This document shows positions 1 to 8,201 of a stretch of DNA of 14,744 bases, one piece after another. Within the stretch, counting starts at the first letter, position 1. Each line of letters begins with the position of its first letter. The translations under genes and the position numbers were made by a program. The DNA is from JBMNKL01 sp050261495. GTDB lineage: Bacteria; Bacillota; Clostridia; Acetivibrionales; DTU013. The stretch spans positions 1 to 14,744 of the forward strand of contig JBLNDI010000091.1 in the NCBI GenBank assembly GCA_050261495.1, in the 5' to 3' direction. The notes beneath the pieces were generated by a model. The model was not told where the DNA came from. It worked only from the letters and a program-made list of their open reading frames with translations, and did no database searches.

Positions 1-150
1 AAGGTTTATAAAGTCCCACTCTGTAAAACATAGGTAAAAGGCCGCAAGCACGGGTCCTATGGTAAACAGCGTCAAGCCGGCAAGCTGAGGTGCTATAAAC
101 GCAAACCCCCAAATGTTTTCAGATCTTTCAAGTCTTTTTCTTCTGTTCAA
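1..150 (-). CDS. Carbohydrate ABC transporter permease, N-terminus (partial, runs off the window)
   Basis: Read on the minus strand, 50 codons are open from a TTG start at 150 to the window edge. The product begins MNRRKRLERSENIWGF, followed by a hydrophobic first membrane segment (about residues 14-41) containing APQLAGLTLFTIGPVLAAFY, and then FTEWDF. The pattern of a basic start, the F-I-A-P-x-L motif, and a proline-broken first helix ending in S/T-E/D-W is typical of MalF/UgpA/LacF-type inner-membrane permeases for sugar uptake. No ATG is available, but GAGGAGGA at 157-164 lies 6 bases before TTG, which fixes the start. It is divergent from the YesN/YesM pair, the usual arrangement for such regulators and their importers. 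Only the first transmembrane segment is visible, so the substrate is unknown. Confidence 0.85.
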   Translation of the reverse strand, partial: MNRRKRLERSENIWGFAFIAPQLAGLTLFTIGPVLAAFYLCFTEWDFINL

Positions 151-214
151 TGTAAATCCTCCTCGGGTTATGCGGTATTAAAATCCTAATAATTTCTTCA
201 ATTGTTTCAAATAA

Positions 215-231
215 ATTATAAACCGGCGCCG
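215..231 (-). promoter_or_regulatory. Candidate promoter -10 with adjoining palindrome for the permease operon
   Basis: On the minus strand, TATAAT lies at 220-215. Directly upstream of it is the perfect 8-bp palindrome CGGCGCCG (224-231), a GC island in very AT-rich DNA. The expected -35 region is only a T-run, so the promoter would be weak alone and activator-dependent. The palindrome lies where the -10/-35 spacer would be, so it could be an operator. The assignment is tentative. Confidence 0.35.
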
Positions 232-333
232 ATACCCAAAAAATGCTCGAAAATTAACAAAATGTATAAAATATTATTACATTTCAATTGACGGTTTACT
301 ACTTAATGATAAGGTAATTCGGTATTATTCGAC

Positions 334-362
334 TTTATTCGTTTAGATAGATTGATTATAAT
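334..362 (+). promoter_or_regulatory. Candidate promoter of the yesN/yesM operon
   Basis: TATAAT at 357-362 is preceded, at 17-bp spacing, by TTTATT (334-339), a weak -35. A second overlapping TATAAT lies at 362-367. The ATG at 393 would leave a leader of about 25 bases. The -35 is poor, so the call is moderate. Confidence 0.4.
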
Positions 363-392
363 ATAATTAAAAATAAAGTAAAGGTGAAATCT

Positions 393-1934
393 ATGCTGAA
401 AGTACTTATTGTGGACGATGAAAAGCTGATACGGCAAGATCTGAAATCCATGATTGACTGGGCAGCAAACGGATTTGAGATTGTTGGAGATGTAGGCAAT
501 GGTCTACAGGCCATAAACACAATAAATTCCAAAAATGTTGATATAGTTATAACAGACATTTATATGCCCGTGCTGGACGGCGTGGAATTGATAAAAAGGG
601 TCAAATCGGAAAAGAAAGATATAAAGTTCTTGGTTATAAGCAACTACGACGACTACAGATATGTCAAGGATGCCATGAAATACGGCGCATCCGATTATAT
701 ACTGAAATATGAAATTGATCACGACAACCTTCTTCAGCTTCTGAACGCAATTAAGGATGAGATTAGGGCAAGCGGGGAAAACCGGCGCTCAAAGCTGGAG
801 GAGTTGTGGAAAAGGATTCTCATTGAGCAGGGTTCAGGTCCGGGGCTTCTTAAGGAGGTTACCAAGATCAATAGTATTAATGGCAAGAACTATGTTTTGC
901 TGCTGATAGATTGTGATAATGCGATACAATCAAGTGCAATTTACAATGTATTAGCCTGTGAATGCGAAAACGGAAGCGTCGTTTCCATTGCTGAAAAAGT
1001 GTGGTGCGTTATATTATGGCATGAAAAAACAAGCTTCATGGTTATTAGGGATAATGCCTTAAATATTGCTAAAAGACTATTGTCGGTACTTGGCAAGTAT
1101 ACCGCCGGGGTTAATATTGTCGTGGGAAATGTATGCGGCGATATACAAAAGATAACCCATGAGTATGCATGTACATCCAGGTATTTGGAGTATAAATTTT
1201 ATTATGGGCCTAATTCAATTATTTTCAGGGATATGCAGCCGGATTTCTCCAATGATCTGACACAGCTTAAAAAACTTGGTGAAAAAATTACCCAGGATAT
1301 TATATTGGGCAGGCAAAAAGATGCAAATGAAAATATTCATGAGCTTTTTAATGATATAAGCAACAAAAAGTATCCTCCCGGAATGGTTTACGATTTTTTG
1401 CTTGACCTTTTGCATAACTTGAATTCCAGGCTGAATTTAAGCCTGCTGGATATGGAAAAAATCTATGGAGTGAATTGCATACTTTCTAGTGAGATCAAGA
1501 AACACACCTATATCCAAGAGTTAAAAAAGTGGTTGGGAAATACGGTAGATAGAATAATGCAGTATTGCATTGACAGGATTCTAATTTCTGTCAGAAATTC
1601 AGAAATAGGAAGGAAGGAAATTAAAAAGGTAATTGACTATATGCATCAAAACTATATGAAAGAATTAACCCTCGACCACTTGGCAAATTATACGGGTTTT
1701 AGCAAAAACTATTTCTGCAGGCTCTTTAAAGAAGAAGTGGGTGAGGGTTTCATAGACTGTTTGAACAGGATTCGCGTAGAAATGGCAAAGTATTACCTCT
1801 CCCATACCAACGACAGGATTTCCGATATCGCCGCCAAAGTGGGAATAAAAGAATACCGCTATTTCTGCAATATTTTTAAAAAGCTTACAGGCGTCCGCCC
1901 AAATGAATATAAGAGAAAGGGCTGTCAAGCATGA
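393..1934 (+). CDS. YesN-type response regulator: receiver domain plus AraC-type DNA-binding domain
   Basis: A cytoplasmic transcription regulator of 513 residues. The N-terminal receiver (about 1-120) shows the acidic pair D8/D9, the phospho-acceptor D55 in ITDIYMP, the SNYDDY switch segment and the conserved lysine in DYILKYE. A long middle section of about 270 residues without clear motifs is usual for the YesN family. The C-terminus (about 410-510) is a double helix-turn-helix of AraC/XylS type, with LTLDHLANYTGFSKNYFCRLF and a second half ending in FKKLTGVRPNEYK. A GTG at 384 is in frame, but AAGGTG (381-386) is a ribosome site 6 bases before ATG 393, so I take 393. The stop overlaps the kinase start (ATGA), indicating translational coupling. 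It probably activates the divergent sugar importer and perhaps the downstream hydrolases. Confidence 0.93.
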   Translation: MLKVLIVDDEKLIRQDLKSMIDWAANGFEIVGDVGNGLQAINTINSKNVDIVITDIYMPVLDGVELIKRVKSEKKDIKFLVISNYDDYRYVKDAMKYGASDYILKYEIDHDNLLQLLNAIKDEIRASGENRRSKLEELWKRILIEQGSGPGLLKEVTKINSINGKNYVLLLIDCDNAIQSSAIYNVLACECENGSVVSIAEKVWCVILWHEKTSFMVIRDNALNIAKRLLSVLGKYTAGVNIVVGNVCGDIQKITHEYACTSRYLEYKFYYGPNSIIFRDMQPDFSNDLTQLKKLGEKITQDIILGRQKDANENIHELFNDISNKKYPPGMVYDFLLDLLHNLNSRLNLSLLDMEKIYGVNCILSSEIKKHTYIQELKKWLGNTVDRIMQYCIDRILISVRNSEIGRKEIKKVIDYMHQNYMKELTLDHLANYTGFSKNYFCRLFKEEVGEGFIDCLNRIRVEMAKYYLSHTNDRISDIAAKVGIKEYRYFCNIFKKLTGVRPNEYKRKGCQA

Positions 1935-3751
1935 AGTTTTCTATGAGGGGAAACATTTTGGGCTTAATGGGGAGGTGTTTCGGCAGTTTCTTCAGGATAA
2001 AAAATTTAAGTCTCAAGTACAAATTAATCATTTTCTTGATGATGCTATGCACTATTCCCATACTGATATTGGGCAGCATCAGCTATAACATTACCTCGAG
2101 AATAATGATGGAGAGGGTGGTGGAAGATTCCAACCAGTTTATCGTCAACAAATTGCAAAGTATTGATAATACCTTCGGCGAAATTGAAAATATGGTATTT
2201 GACTTTGTAACGTCGAATGACACGCAGGTTTTTTTAAAATACATTGATAAAAGTAATTTTGAAACTTATTCATCATACCAGATATTAGCTCATCTCGAAT
2301 CAAAGGCAGACTACATTTTAAGTCTAAAAAGCGATATCATAAGCTCAATTATAATTTTGCCCAGAAAAGGCGGATATCCTTTTTTCAGGGGTAATTTAAC
2401 AATCGATTATTATGATGATTTCTCACAACTGGATGTTTACCGTATTACAACCAGGAACAAGGATAAAGTGCTATGGACCGTATCATATGGCCCTGAAAGG
2501 GAAATTACGGTTTCAAGGACAATAGGAGACGTGTCTAGCGGTGATGTTATAGGGGTGCTGGTTATATATCTCAATGCTCAATTTATAAACGATATGACAA
2601 GCAGTATGCCGGTCGAAAAAGGGGAATATATATTTTTACTGGACGAGCAAAACAGAATAATATCCCATCCAGATCCGGCGATGATTGGCACGGCGCTGAA
2701 AGACGACCGCCTGATCAATGAAATACGCAACATGAAAACAGGAAGTTTTTCTGCAACAATTAACGAAGTGCCAAGCATTGTCACTCTCCGCACCTCCAAT
2801 GTTAACGACTGGAAAATCGCCCACGTCATCCCATATTCAAATATTATAGGTGATATTCGCAACTTGTCCTGGGCTACAGTCGTTATCGCTTTCGCCTGCA
2901 TGCTATATTCCGTTCTTATATCTCTTCTCATATTTAGGTATATTTACAGGCCGCTTAACAAACTTGTCGGCGTCATGGACGAGATAGCAGGCGGCAACCT
3001 TGATATCAAGATTGATAGCAACCGCAAGGACGAGTTCGGCAAAATAACTGACACCTTCAATTACATGGTATTTCAGGTTAAAAAACTGATACTTAAAATT
3101 GAAGAGGAGCAGAAAAAGATAAGAGAGAATGAGATTAAGGCGCTTCAGGCCCAGATAATGCCCCATTTTCTCTATAACACCCTGAATGCCGTAAAAGCCT
3201 TGGCGAGAATGGGCAGGAACGAGGACATTATTGACATGGTGGTTGCATTTATTCGGCTTCTCAGGGTAAGCATGGATTACGGGCACGACTTCATACCTAT
3301 ATACCAGGAGCTTGATTATATAAAAAGTTACATAAGGATAATGCAATACAGGTATGACATTGATTTTGTCCTGAACCTGGAAGCAGATGAAGACGTTAAA
3401 CACTGCGGCGTCTTAAAGTTCATGATACAGCCTATTGTAGAAAACTGCATAGTTCATGCTTTTGAAGGAAGAAATGAAGATTGCGTGATTACAATAAGGA
3501 TATTTGATCACAACGGTAATGTCCGTTTCATAGTTTCGGACAACGGAGTGGGCATGGATGAAAATACCATGCAAAATTTGTTTCAAAAGGAAACTGATAG
3601 TTCAAGAATCAAGTTCAGCAGGATAGGCATCAGAAACGTGGACGAACGGATAAAGCTCACCTTTGGAAAGCAGTACGGCATACGGTATGAAAGTCATGTA
3701 GGAAAAGGGACCAGTGTTTATATAGATATCCCTCGCTTTACGGTGAAATGA
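1931..3751 (+). CDS. YesM-type membrane sensor histidine kinase
   Basis: A 606-residue inner-membrane kinase that phosphorylates the preceding response regulator. Visible domains in order are a first membrane helix (about 31-50); an extracytoplasmic sensor of about 260 residues, probably dCACHE-like; a second helix (about 314-337, starting WATVVIAF); and a HAMP linker beginning RPLNKLVGVMDEIAGGNLDI. The His_kinase domain has the phospho-acceptor H412 in QIMPHFLYNTLNA, and the GHKL ATPase has N505 in QPIVENCIVHAF, DNGVGM and SRIGIRNVDERI. This is the LytS/YesM class (PF06580), not HisKA. The start overlaps the regulator stop by 4 bases, and AAAGGG lies about 9 bases upstream. All catalytic motifs are present. 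The ligand is not evident but is probably a sugar or a sugar-binding protein. Confidence 0.94.
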   Translation: MKFSMRGNILGLMGRCFGSFFRIKNLSLKYKLIIFLMMLCTIPILILGSISYNITSRIMMERVVEDSNQFIVNKLQSIDNTFGEIENMVFDFVTSNDTQVFLKYIDKSNFETYSSYQILAHLESKADYILSLKSDIISSIIILPRKGGYPFFRGNLTIDYYDDFSQLDVYRITTRNKDKVLWTVSYGPEREITVSRTIGDVSSGDVIGVLVIYLNAQFINDMTSSMPVEKGEYIFLLDEQNRIISHPDPAMIGTALKDDRLINEIRNMKTGSFSATINEVPSIVTLRTSNVNDWKIAHVIPYSNIIGDIRNLSWATVVIAFACMLYSVLISLLIFRYIYRPLNKLVGVMDEIAGGNLDIKIDSNRKDEFGKITDTFNYMVFQVKKLILKIEEEQKKIRENEIKALQAQIMPHFLYNTLNAVKALARMGRNEDIIDMVVAFIRLLRVSMDYGHDFIPIYQELDYIKSYIRIMQYRYDIDFVLNLEADEDVKHCGVLKFMIQPIVENCIVHAFEGRNEDCVITIRIFDHNGNVRFIVSDNGVGMDENTMQNLFQKETDSSRIKFSRIGIRNVDERIKLTFGKQYGIRYESHVGKGTSVYIDIPRFTVK

Positions 3752-3776
3752 ATCAGGATAATATATTTTACATTTT

Positions 3777-3788
3777 AGTAATATTACT
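3777..3788. promoter_or_regulatory. 12-bp perfect palindrome, candidate operator
   Basis: AGTAATATTACT is a perfect 12-bp palindrome ending 3 bases before the putative -35 (3792-3797) of the next gene. Its position suits an activator or repressor site. It is AT-rich and single-copy, so chance cannot be excluded. Confidence 0.35.
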
Positions 3789-3791
3789 GCG

Positions 3792-3820
3792 TTTCTGTCT
3801 TTTTAAGTTCCTGGTATAAT
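3792..3820 (+). promoter_or_regulatory. Extended -10 promoter of the TIM-barrel gene
   Basis: TGGTATAAT (3812-3820) combines a perfect -10 with the TGn extension. A weak -35, TTTCTG (3792-3797), sits 17 bp upstream. Transcription would begin near 3827, and the message would start with an imperfect hairpin (GGAG-a-CTG / CAG-CTCC, 3830-3848). This separates the gene from the two-component operon as its own transcription unit. Confidence 0.6.
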
Positions 3821-3878
3821 CACTATGCTGGAGACTGTGTACAGCTCCTATTTTCTATAGCCGGGGAGGAATTCATAC

Positions 3879-5498
3879 ATGCAGGACCTTAGTTATAACT
3901 TTCGTAACGCAGTTTTTGACATCGGGTTTTTAGAATTCGAGATTCAGGTTTTTACTTTTGAAAACATATATGGCTTGAATCAAGAGAAATGCACCATTGA
4001 AAGGAAGGGGAGCATTTATGAAATCCTGTGCGACGGGTTGATCTGGGCCGGCGGGCAGGAAAAGGCCGATGGCAACGTCAAGATAAGTGCCGACATAGCT
4101 GAGAATAAAATGGTTATTGCAATAGACGCTTCCATGAATAAATCAATAAGATGCGTAAAGCTGCTTCTTAAGAAAATGCCCATGGGTGTTATCGTAAATC
4201 TCCGCGAGACTCCGGAAAAGGAAATACCCCGCGAGGGTCTTATTTATAAATATCCCGAAGGCTGGAGGCATATAAGCACTCCTCTTATCATACTGAAAGA
4301 AGGAAACGGCAGGCTCACCTATTTCCGTTCCCTTGACACCAAGGTAAGAGAAAAAAGGTTTGCCCTTATTCCACGAGGAAACATGCTGAATGTGGAATTA
4401 ATCTTTGAAGAAAACTCACCGGAAATCTGTAACTCGATATCCGTTCCCCAATGGGAAATCGGAACATGCAATAGTATTGAGGAAATATATGAATTGCATA
4501 TGGAACACATTGAAAAAAGCTATGGGCTTGTTTCATGGGATAAACGCGAGGATATACCCGGCTGGGCGAGGGAAATATCCCTGGTGGCATCCATACACTG
4601 CCAGCACTGGACCGGGTATATCTTCAACAATTACGACATGGTGTTTGAAAATATCCGCTGGATTGCCGAAAGGATCGAACCTAAGAGGGTTCTTGCGTAT
4701 TTGCCCGGTTGGGAAGGAAGATATTACTGGAAGTATGGCGACTACCGCCCCGATGAGCGTATGGGAGGTGAGCAAGGGTTTAAAAACCTGGTTGATGAAG
4801 CAAAGAAAATTGGCGTACATATAATGCCTATGTTTGGAATCAATATTGTAAACAAGAGTATTGAAAACTATGAACAGTGGGGATCTCCGTCGGAATTTAT
4901 CAGCGCGGGCGGCTTTAAATACGGGGGCAGCGTTGACTGGGATTCGTCGAGACATTACGACCATGGTTATTCGGGCAACTTGAACCCTGCCGCTCCCATG
5001 TGGCAAAACAGGCTGGTTTCACAGATTAAGTCTCTCATAGACAAATATGGATTTGATGGGGTTTTTCTTGATATCTCTGCTTTATGGGTGAATGACCCGA
5101 ATCACTATCTTTATGACGGTATATTAAGACTTGTACGCAGGATAAGAGATGGAAGACCGGATATCCTTGTTGCAGGTGAAGGATGGTATGATGCGATCGG
5201 GGCAGCCATACCTCTTGTTCAGTCAGGCCATACAGACGGTGTTCTTCACTGGCACGATGTTCCCTACCCCAGAATATTCGACAAATACAACAGGTCTTTC
5301 GGCCATCTCTGCCAGGGAGATGTCAGCAGGGGCAGCACGGGTGTCCATGAACTGGGGTACAATCCTGTAACAAGAATCCCGGTTCGCAAAGGTATTATCC
5401 CCACGGTAACAATTGTGGAAGATACGATACGGAAGGCACCGGGAAAGATCCTTGAGATAATTGAGGATGCAAAAGAGTATGCAAAAAAATATATCTAA
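3879..5498 (+). CDS. Uncharacterised TIM-barrel glycoside-hydrolase-like protein (DUF6259-like)
   Basis: A 539-residue protein without a signal peptide, so probably cytoplasmic. The first 200 or so residues look beta-rich, like the N-terminal sandwich of many glycosidases. The rest reads as a TIM barrel: YLPGWEGRYYWKYGDYRPD, then VHIMPMFGINIV, then YGFDGVFLDISALW, then ILVAGEGWYDA. D398 at the end of the GVFLD strand and E434 in AGEGW sit where catalytic acids lie in GH13/GH31/GH36-like barrels, so they are candidate catalytic residues. I relate it to DUF6259 from memory; no activity is known to me. ATG 3879 has GGGGAGGA 8 bases upstream. Its 3' end abuts an antisense GH2 remnant, so its last codons may be altered. 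It is likely to act on an imported oligosaccharide. Confidence 0.8.
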   Translation: MQDLSYNFRNAVFDIGFLEFEIQVFTFENIYGLNQEKCTIERKGSIYEILCDGLIWAGGQEKADGNVKISADIAENKMVIAIDASMNKSIRCVKLLLKKMPMGVIVNLRETPEKEIPREGLIYKYPEGWRHISTPLIILKEGNGRLTYFRSLDTKVREKRFALIPRGNMLNVELIFEENSPEICNSISVPQWEIGTCNSIEEIYELHMEHIEKSYGLVSWDKREDIPGWAREISLVASIHCQHWTGYIFNNYDMVFENIRWIAERIEPKRVLAYLPGWEGRYYWKYGDYRPDERMGGEQGFKNLVDEAKKIGVHIMPMFGINIVNKSIENYEQWGSPSEFISAGGFKYGGSVDWDSSRHYDHGYSGNLNPAAPMWQNRLVSQIKSLIDKYGFDGVFLDISALWVNDPNHYLYDGILRLVRRIRDGRPDILVAGEGWYDAIGAAIPLVQSGHTDGVLHWHDVPYPRIFDKYNRSFGHLCQGDVSRGSTGVHELGYNPVTRIPVRKGIIPTVTIVEDTIRKAPGKILEIIEDAKEYAKKYI

Positions 5499-5646
5499 AT
5501 ATGCAGGTGCCCTCATACAGGAAGTATTTTTCATTATGCGTGTTCCAGCAGGACGGCACCTTGATTCTTTCCCATTGGTCGAAGCTGTAGTCTACAGGCA
5601 GCTGCCTTCCGTCTTCATCAAAATACCTCTCTTCATACCACTTGGC
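5494..5646 (-). pseudogene. Remnant of a GH2 glycosidase (beta-glucuronidase/beta-galactosidase type) N-terminal domain
   Basis: Between the stop of the TIM-barrel gene and the stop of the AraC gene, the minus strand encodes about 50 stop-free residues. They include KWYEERYFDEDGR, then DQWERIKVPSCWNTHNEKYF and LYEGTCIFR. This matches the start of the sugar-binding domain of GH2 enzymes, whose pattern is W...L.....W..I.VPxSWN......Y.G..WYRR. The usual first 20 or so residues and the remaining several hundred, including all catalytic residues, are missing. Its frame is out of register with the AraC stop, so it is not a fusion. It looks like the scar of a large deletion that removed a GH2 gene lying downstream of the AraC gene. 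It is certainly non-functional. Confidence 0.75.
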
Positions 5647-5647
5647 G

Positions 5648-6528
5648 CTAGCCTTTCTTTATTTTCCTGTAATCGGACGGGGGTTTTCCTGTTATTTTTT
5701 TAAATATCCTGGAAAAGTAGTATTGGTCGGTATAGCCTACACTTGAAGCAACTTCGGAAACAGGCATGTCGGTAAAGTCGAGAAGTAAACATGCCTTTTG
5801 AATTTTTAGCCGGATAAAAAAATCAATCGGAGAGTAACCGGTTTTTTCCTTGAATATATCAGTAAGTTGAGTCTTGGAACGCTTGCTGCAGCTTGTCAGG
5901 TCACGCAGGGCTAGAAGCCTGTCTATATTTCTTCCCATGAAATCAATGCATTTTTCAACACACACCGTTTTCTTATCTTTTTTGTCATGCTTATAATAGG
6001 GCATGTACAATGCGGTTGCCAGGAAATAGCCGAAGCACTGGCAGGCATATATGATGTTGCTTAAAACGGAACCTCTTGATAACGCGTCAAAAATATTATC
6101 AAATAGGTTTATAAGAGCAGGCAGGCTCGTTAAAGGCACCGTAAGGACCGTAACGGTGCTGCTGTCCGGAATAAAAAAGCCGTCCGTTTTCCTTTGTAAT
6201 GAAACCAATAGATATACCAGGGATCTTCTTCGCTTGATCCATAAATATGCGGCAAGTTTTTAGGGATTATCAGCAAATCATTGCAGCAAATCCGGTATTT
6301 TTTGTTGTTGACAATTACATAGCCTTCTCCCTTGATGCAATAAATTAAAATATTCTGTTCGCAGCCTTCTTTTCTTTCAATATAGTGATTCCGGGCATGC
6401 GGAAAATAACCTATGTCTGTTATATATAGATTTCTCAAGAGAGGATGCGCCGAAATATTATTCACGGTTTCTTCGGGCAAAACCAGCAATTTCTGATTTT
6501 TAAAGCCTTCCATAATGCGTGTTTCCAT
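5648..6528 (-). pseudogene. AraC-family transcription regulator, frameshifted
   Basis: Two overlapping minus-strand reading frames (6528-6130 and 6208-5648) together make one AraC regulator of 293 residues. The first part is a cupin-type ligand-binding domain containing NILIYCIKGEGYVIVNNKKY, DLLIIPKNLPHIYG and DPWYIYWFHYKGK. The second ends in a double helix-turn-helix with LTDIFKEKTGYSPIDFFIRLKI and VGYTDQYYFSRIFKKITGKPPSDY. The break lies at the six-A run 6173-6178 (+ strand). One more A would restore GKRTAFFIPDSS and a continuous frame, and the total length then becomes a multiple of three. As written, the product would have the cupin but no DNA-binding domain. The gene is divergent from the GH35 gene and probably controlled it. 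It is either a real loss of function or a homopolymer sequencing error. A second start at codon 6 (6513) is possible. Confidence 0.85.
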
Positions 6529-6534
6529 ACTTTC

Positions 6535-6563
6535 ATTATAAGTCCGGCAATTTAAAATTTCAA
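6535..6563 (-). promoter_or_regulatory. Sigma-A-type promoter of the AraC gene
   Basis: On the minus strand, TTGAAA (6563-6558) and a perfect TATAAT (6540-6535) are separated by exactly 17 bp. The expected transcription start, about 7 bases downstream, falls on the first ATG of the gene (6528). The message is therefore either leaderless or translated from the second ATG (6513), which has GGAAA upstream. Confidence 0.65.
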
Positions 6564-6568
6564 CGACA

Positions 6569-6578
6569 ATTCCGGAAT
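6569..6578. promoter_or_regulatory. 10-bp palindrome between the divergent promoters, candidate regulator site
   Basis: ATTCCGGAAT is a perfect palindrome lying 5 bases upstream of the AraC-gene -35 and 30 bases upstream of the GH35 -35. That is a reasonable place for an autoregulating activator. The core TCCGG occurs again at 6543-6547. Confidence 0.35.
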
Positions 6579-6608
6579 ATAGTCCATCTTATAAGTAATA
6601 ATGTGTAT

Positions 6609-6636
6609 TTGTTAATACCATCTTGTATGGTATATT
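6609..6636 (+). promoter_or_regulatory. Extended -10 promoter of the GH35 gene with inverted repeat in its spacer
   Basis: TTGTTA (6609-6614) and TATATT (6631-6636) are 16 bp apart, with TGG immediately before the -10 giving the TGn extension. The spacer contains a perfect inverted repeat, ATACCAT (6615-6621) and ATGGTAT (6627-6633), which overlaps the -10. A protein bound there would block polymerase, so this is a candidate operator. Confidence 0.6.
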
Positions 6637-6714
6637 CAAGGTAAATTCGATAGAAGCAGCTTACCTTCGCTCATATCCAATTGCACCCTTTGATGCGATG
6701 GAAAGGAGATAATT

Positions 6715-8141
6715 ATGAGAAATTACCATATTAACCTGACGAATAATAAAAAGGACATTTTTTCCGGACATATCAAAGCTTGGCGGAACAAATCCGAATG
6801 GGGACAGAATAAGCTTCACAAACTATTATATGGAACTGAATGGAGCCTTTTTTCGGGATATCAGGAGAGTTTCGTTTCAGCCGCTGTTATGAATGGCAAT
6901 GGGAAGACGAAATAATCAAGATGAAAATGAGCGGAATCAATATTGTCTCCACATATATCTTCTGGAATCACCACGAAGAAGAGCAGGGAATATTTGAATG
7001 GGACGGAAACAAGAATTTAAGGCGCTTCATTGAGCTTTGCGGTAAGCACGGTTTGTACGCAATAATAAGGATCGGGACGTTTTGCCACGGTGAGTGCAGG
7101 AACGGAGGCCTGCCGGATTGGTTGTTCGGCCGTCCTTTTGAGGTAAGATCCAATGATGAAGAGTACCTTTTTTATGTAAGCAGATTCTATACGGAGATTG
7201 GCAAACAGGTGAAAGGGCTTCTCTATAAAGATGGAGGTCCGGTTATTGCGGCGCAAATAGAAAATGAATTTATGCATTCCGCCGCTCCATGGGAGATGAC
7301 GACAGGTATAAGCAACGAATGGGTTCCGGTAGGGAAAGAAGGGGATTTGCATATGAAGAAGTTAAAATCACTCGCTAATAAAGCCGGGATAGAAACTCCC
7401 ATATATACCTGTACGGCATGGGGAGGCGCGGCAGCCCCTGAAGATGAAATGCTTCCCCTATGGGGAGGATACGCCTTCTGGCCATGGATTTTCTACGGGG
7501 ATGTAAAAGAACATCCTGTTACGCCGGAATTCATATTCAGGGATTACCACAACTCTACGAAGCCAAAATGTTATAATTTTGAGCCGAAATACGACCCTGG
7601 AAGCTACCCGTACGCCTGCTGCGAAATGGGAGGAAGCATGAACGCAGGGCTTGAAGACGTGAAATTCTCAATATTCCCTGATGACGAGGCCCGTTGCATA
7701 AACGGGGCGGAAGTTGCCAATAAAAGCAGGGACGGCATATTTACAACATATGACCTGAAACTTCCCGGAGCCGGGAATGATATAAACATAAAAATGGTTA
7801 AAAACAACAAGGCGATTATAAATGCATCCGAAAAATTGTTTTCCGGCGCAAAGGAAGTACTGCTCAAGGTTGACTATAGGGGAGATGTCGGATGTGCGTT
7901 TATAGACGGGGAACTTATACATGACAACTTCTGTAACGGGGCGCCGTGGGAAATCGGGTTGAAGCGGTTTGAAAAAGAAATCATTGAAAAGGGAATGTAC
8001 ATTTATATTTCACCATTGAAGACCGGCAGCGCCGTAAAAAGTGATTCGGCCATGGCTGCAAGAATGGAGATTTCCAATGAGGAAATAGCCGAAATAAGCT
8101 CAATTGCTGCAGTGCAGGTGCGCGAGGTTGTCATAAGCTGA
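6715..8141 (+). pseudogene. GH35-like beta-galactosidase, two frameshifts and an apparent internal deletion
   Basis: Three frames join to give about 474 residues of a GH35-type glycosidase: frame 1 (MRNYHINLTNNKKDIF), frame 2 (PDISKLGG... NYYMELNGAFF) and frame 3 (GISGEFRFSR onward to 8141). Breaks lie at T6 runs 6758-6763 and 6848-6853; removing one T from each restores a continuous frame whose length is a multiple of three. Family features include VSTYIFWNHHEEEQG, RIGTFCHGECRNGG, the acid/base Glu in QIENEF and the probable nucleophile in ACCEMGG. Just after this motif (about 7640) the protein jumps to a segment like the C-terminal jelly-roll of the family (DGELIHDNFCNGAPWEIGLK), so a few hundred residues seem to be missing in frame. 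AAAGGAGAT lies 5 bases before ATG 6715. It is very likely inactive as written. Confidence 0.82.
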
Positions 8142-8201
8142 TTGCTTCGATATTCTCTTCGATATTCTTTAGTTAGCAAAATCTTTGAGGGGGTTAATAA
8201 A

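Noticed and set aside
384..392. GTG start for the response regulator
   Set aside because: The GTG lies within the AAGGTG ribosome site of ATG 393, where the receiver domain begins normally.
2903..3403. 166-codon minus-strand frame in the kinase gene
   Set aside because: Shadow of the kinase; no protein features of its own.
4405..4824. 139-codon plus-strand frame inside the TIM-barrel gene
   Set aside because: Overlaps a clear barrel sequence in another frame; not a plausible protein.
5461..5703. 80-codon plus-strand frame over the TIM-barrel and AraC ends
   Set aside because: Antisense to the GH2 remnant and the AraC end; low-complexity hydrophobic tail.
8142..8201. Open frame from the GH35 stop into the UroD-like gene, starting TTG
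   Set aside because: No ribosome site; ATG 8202 with GAGGGGG is the sound start.
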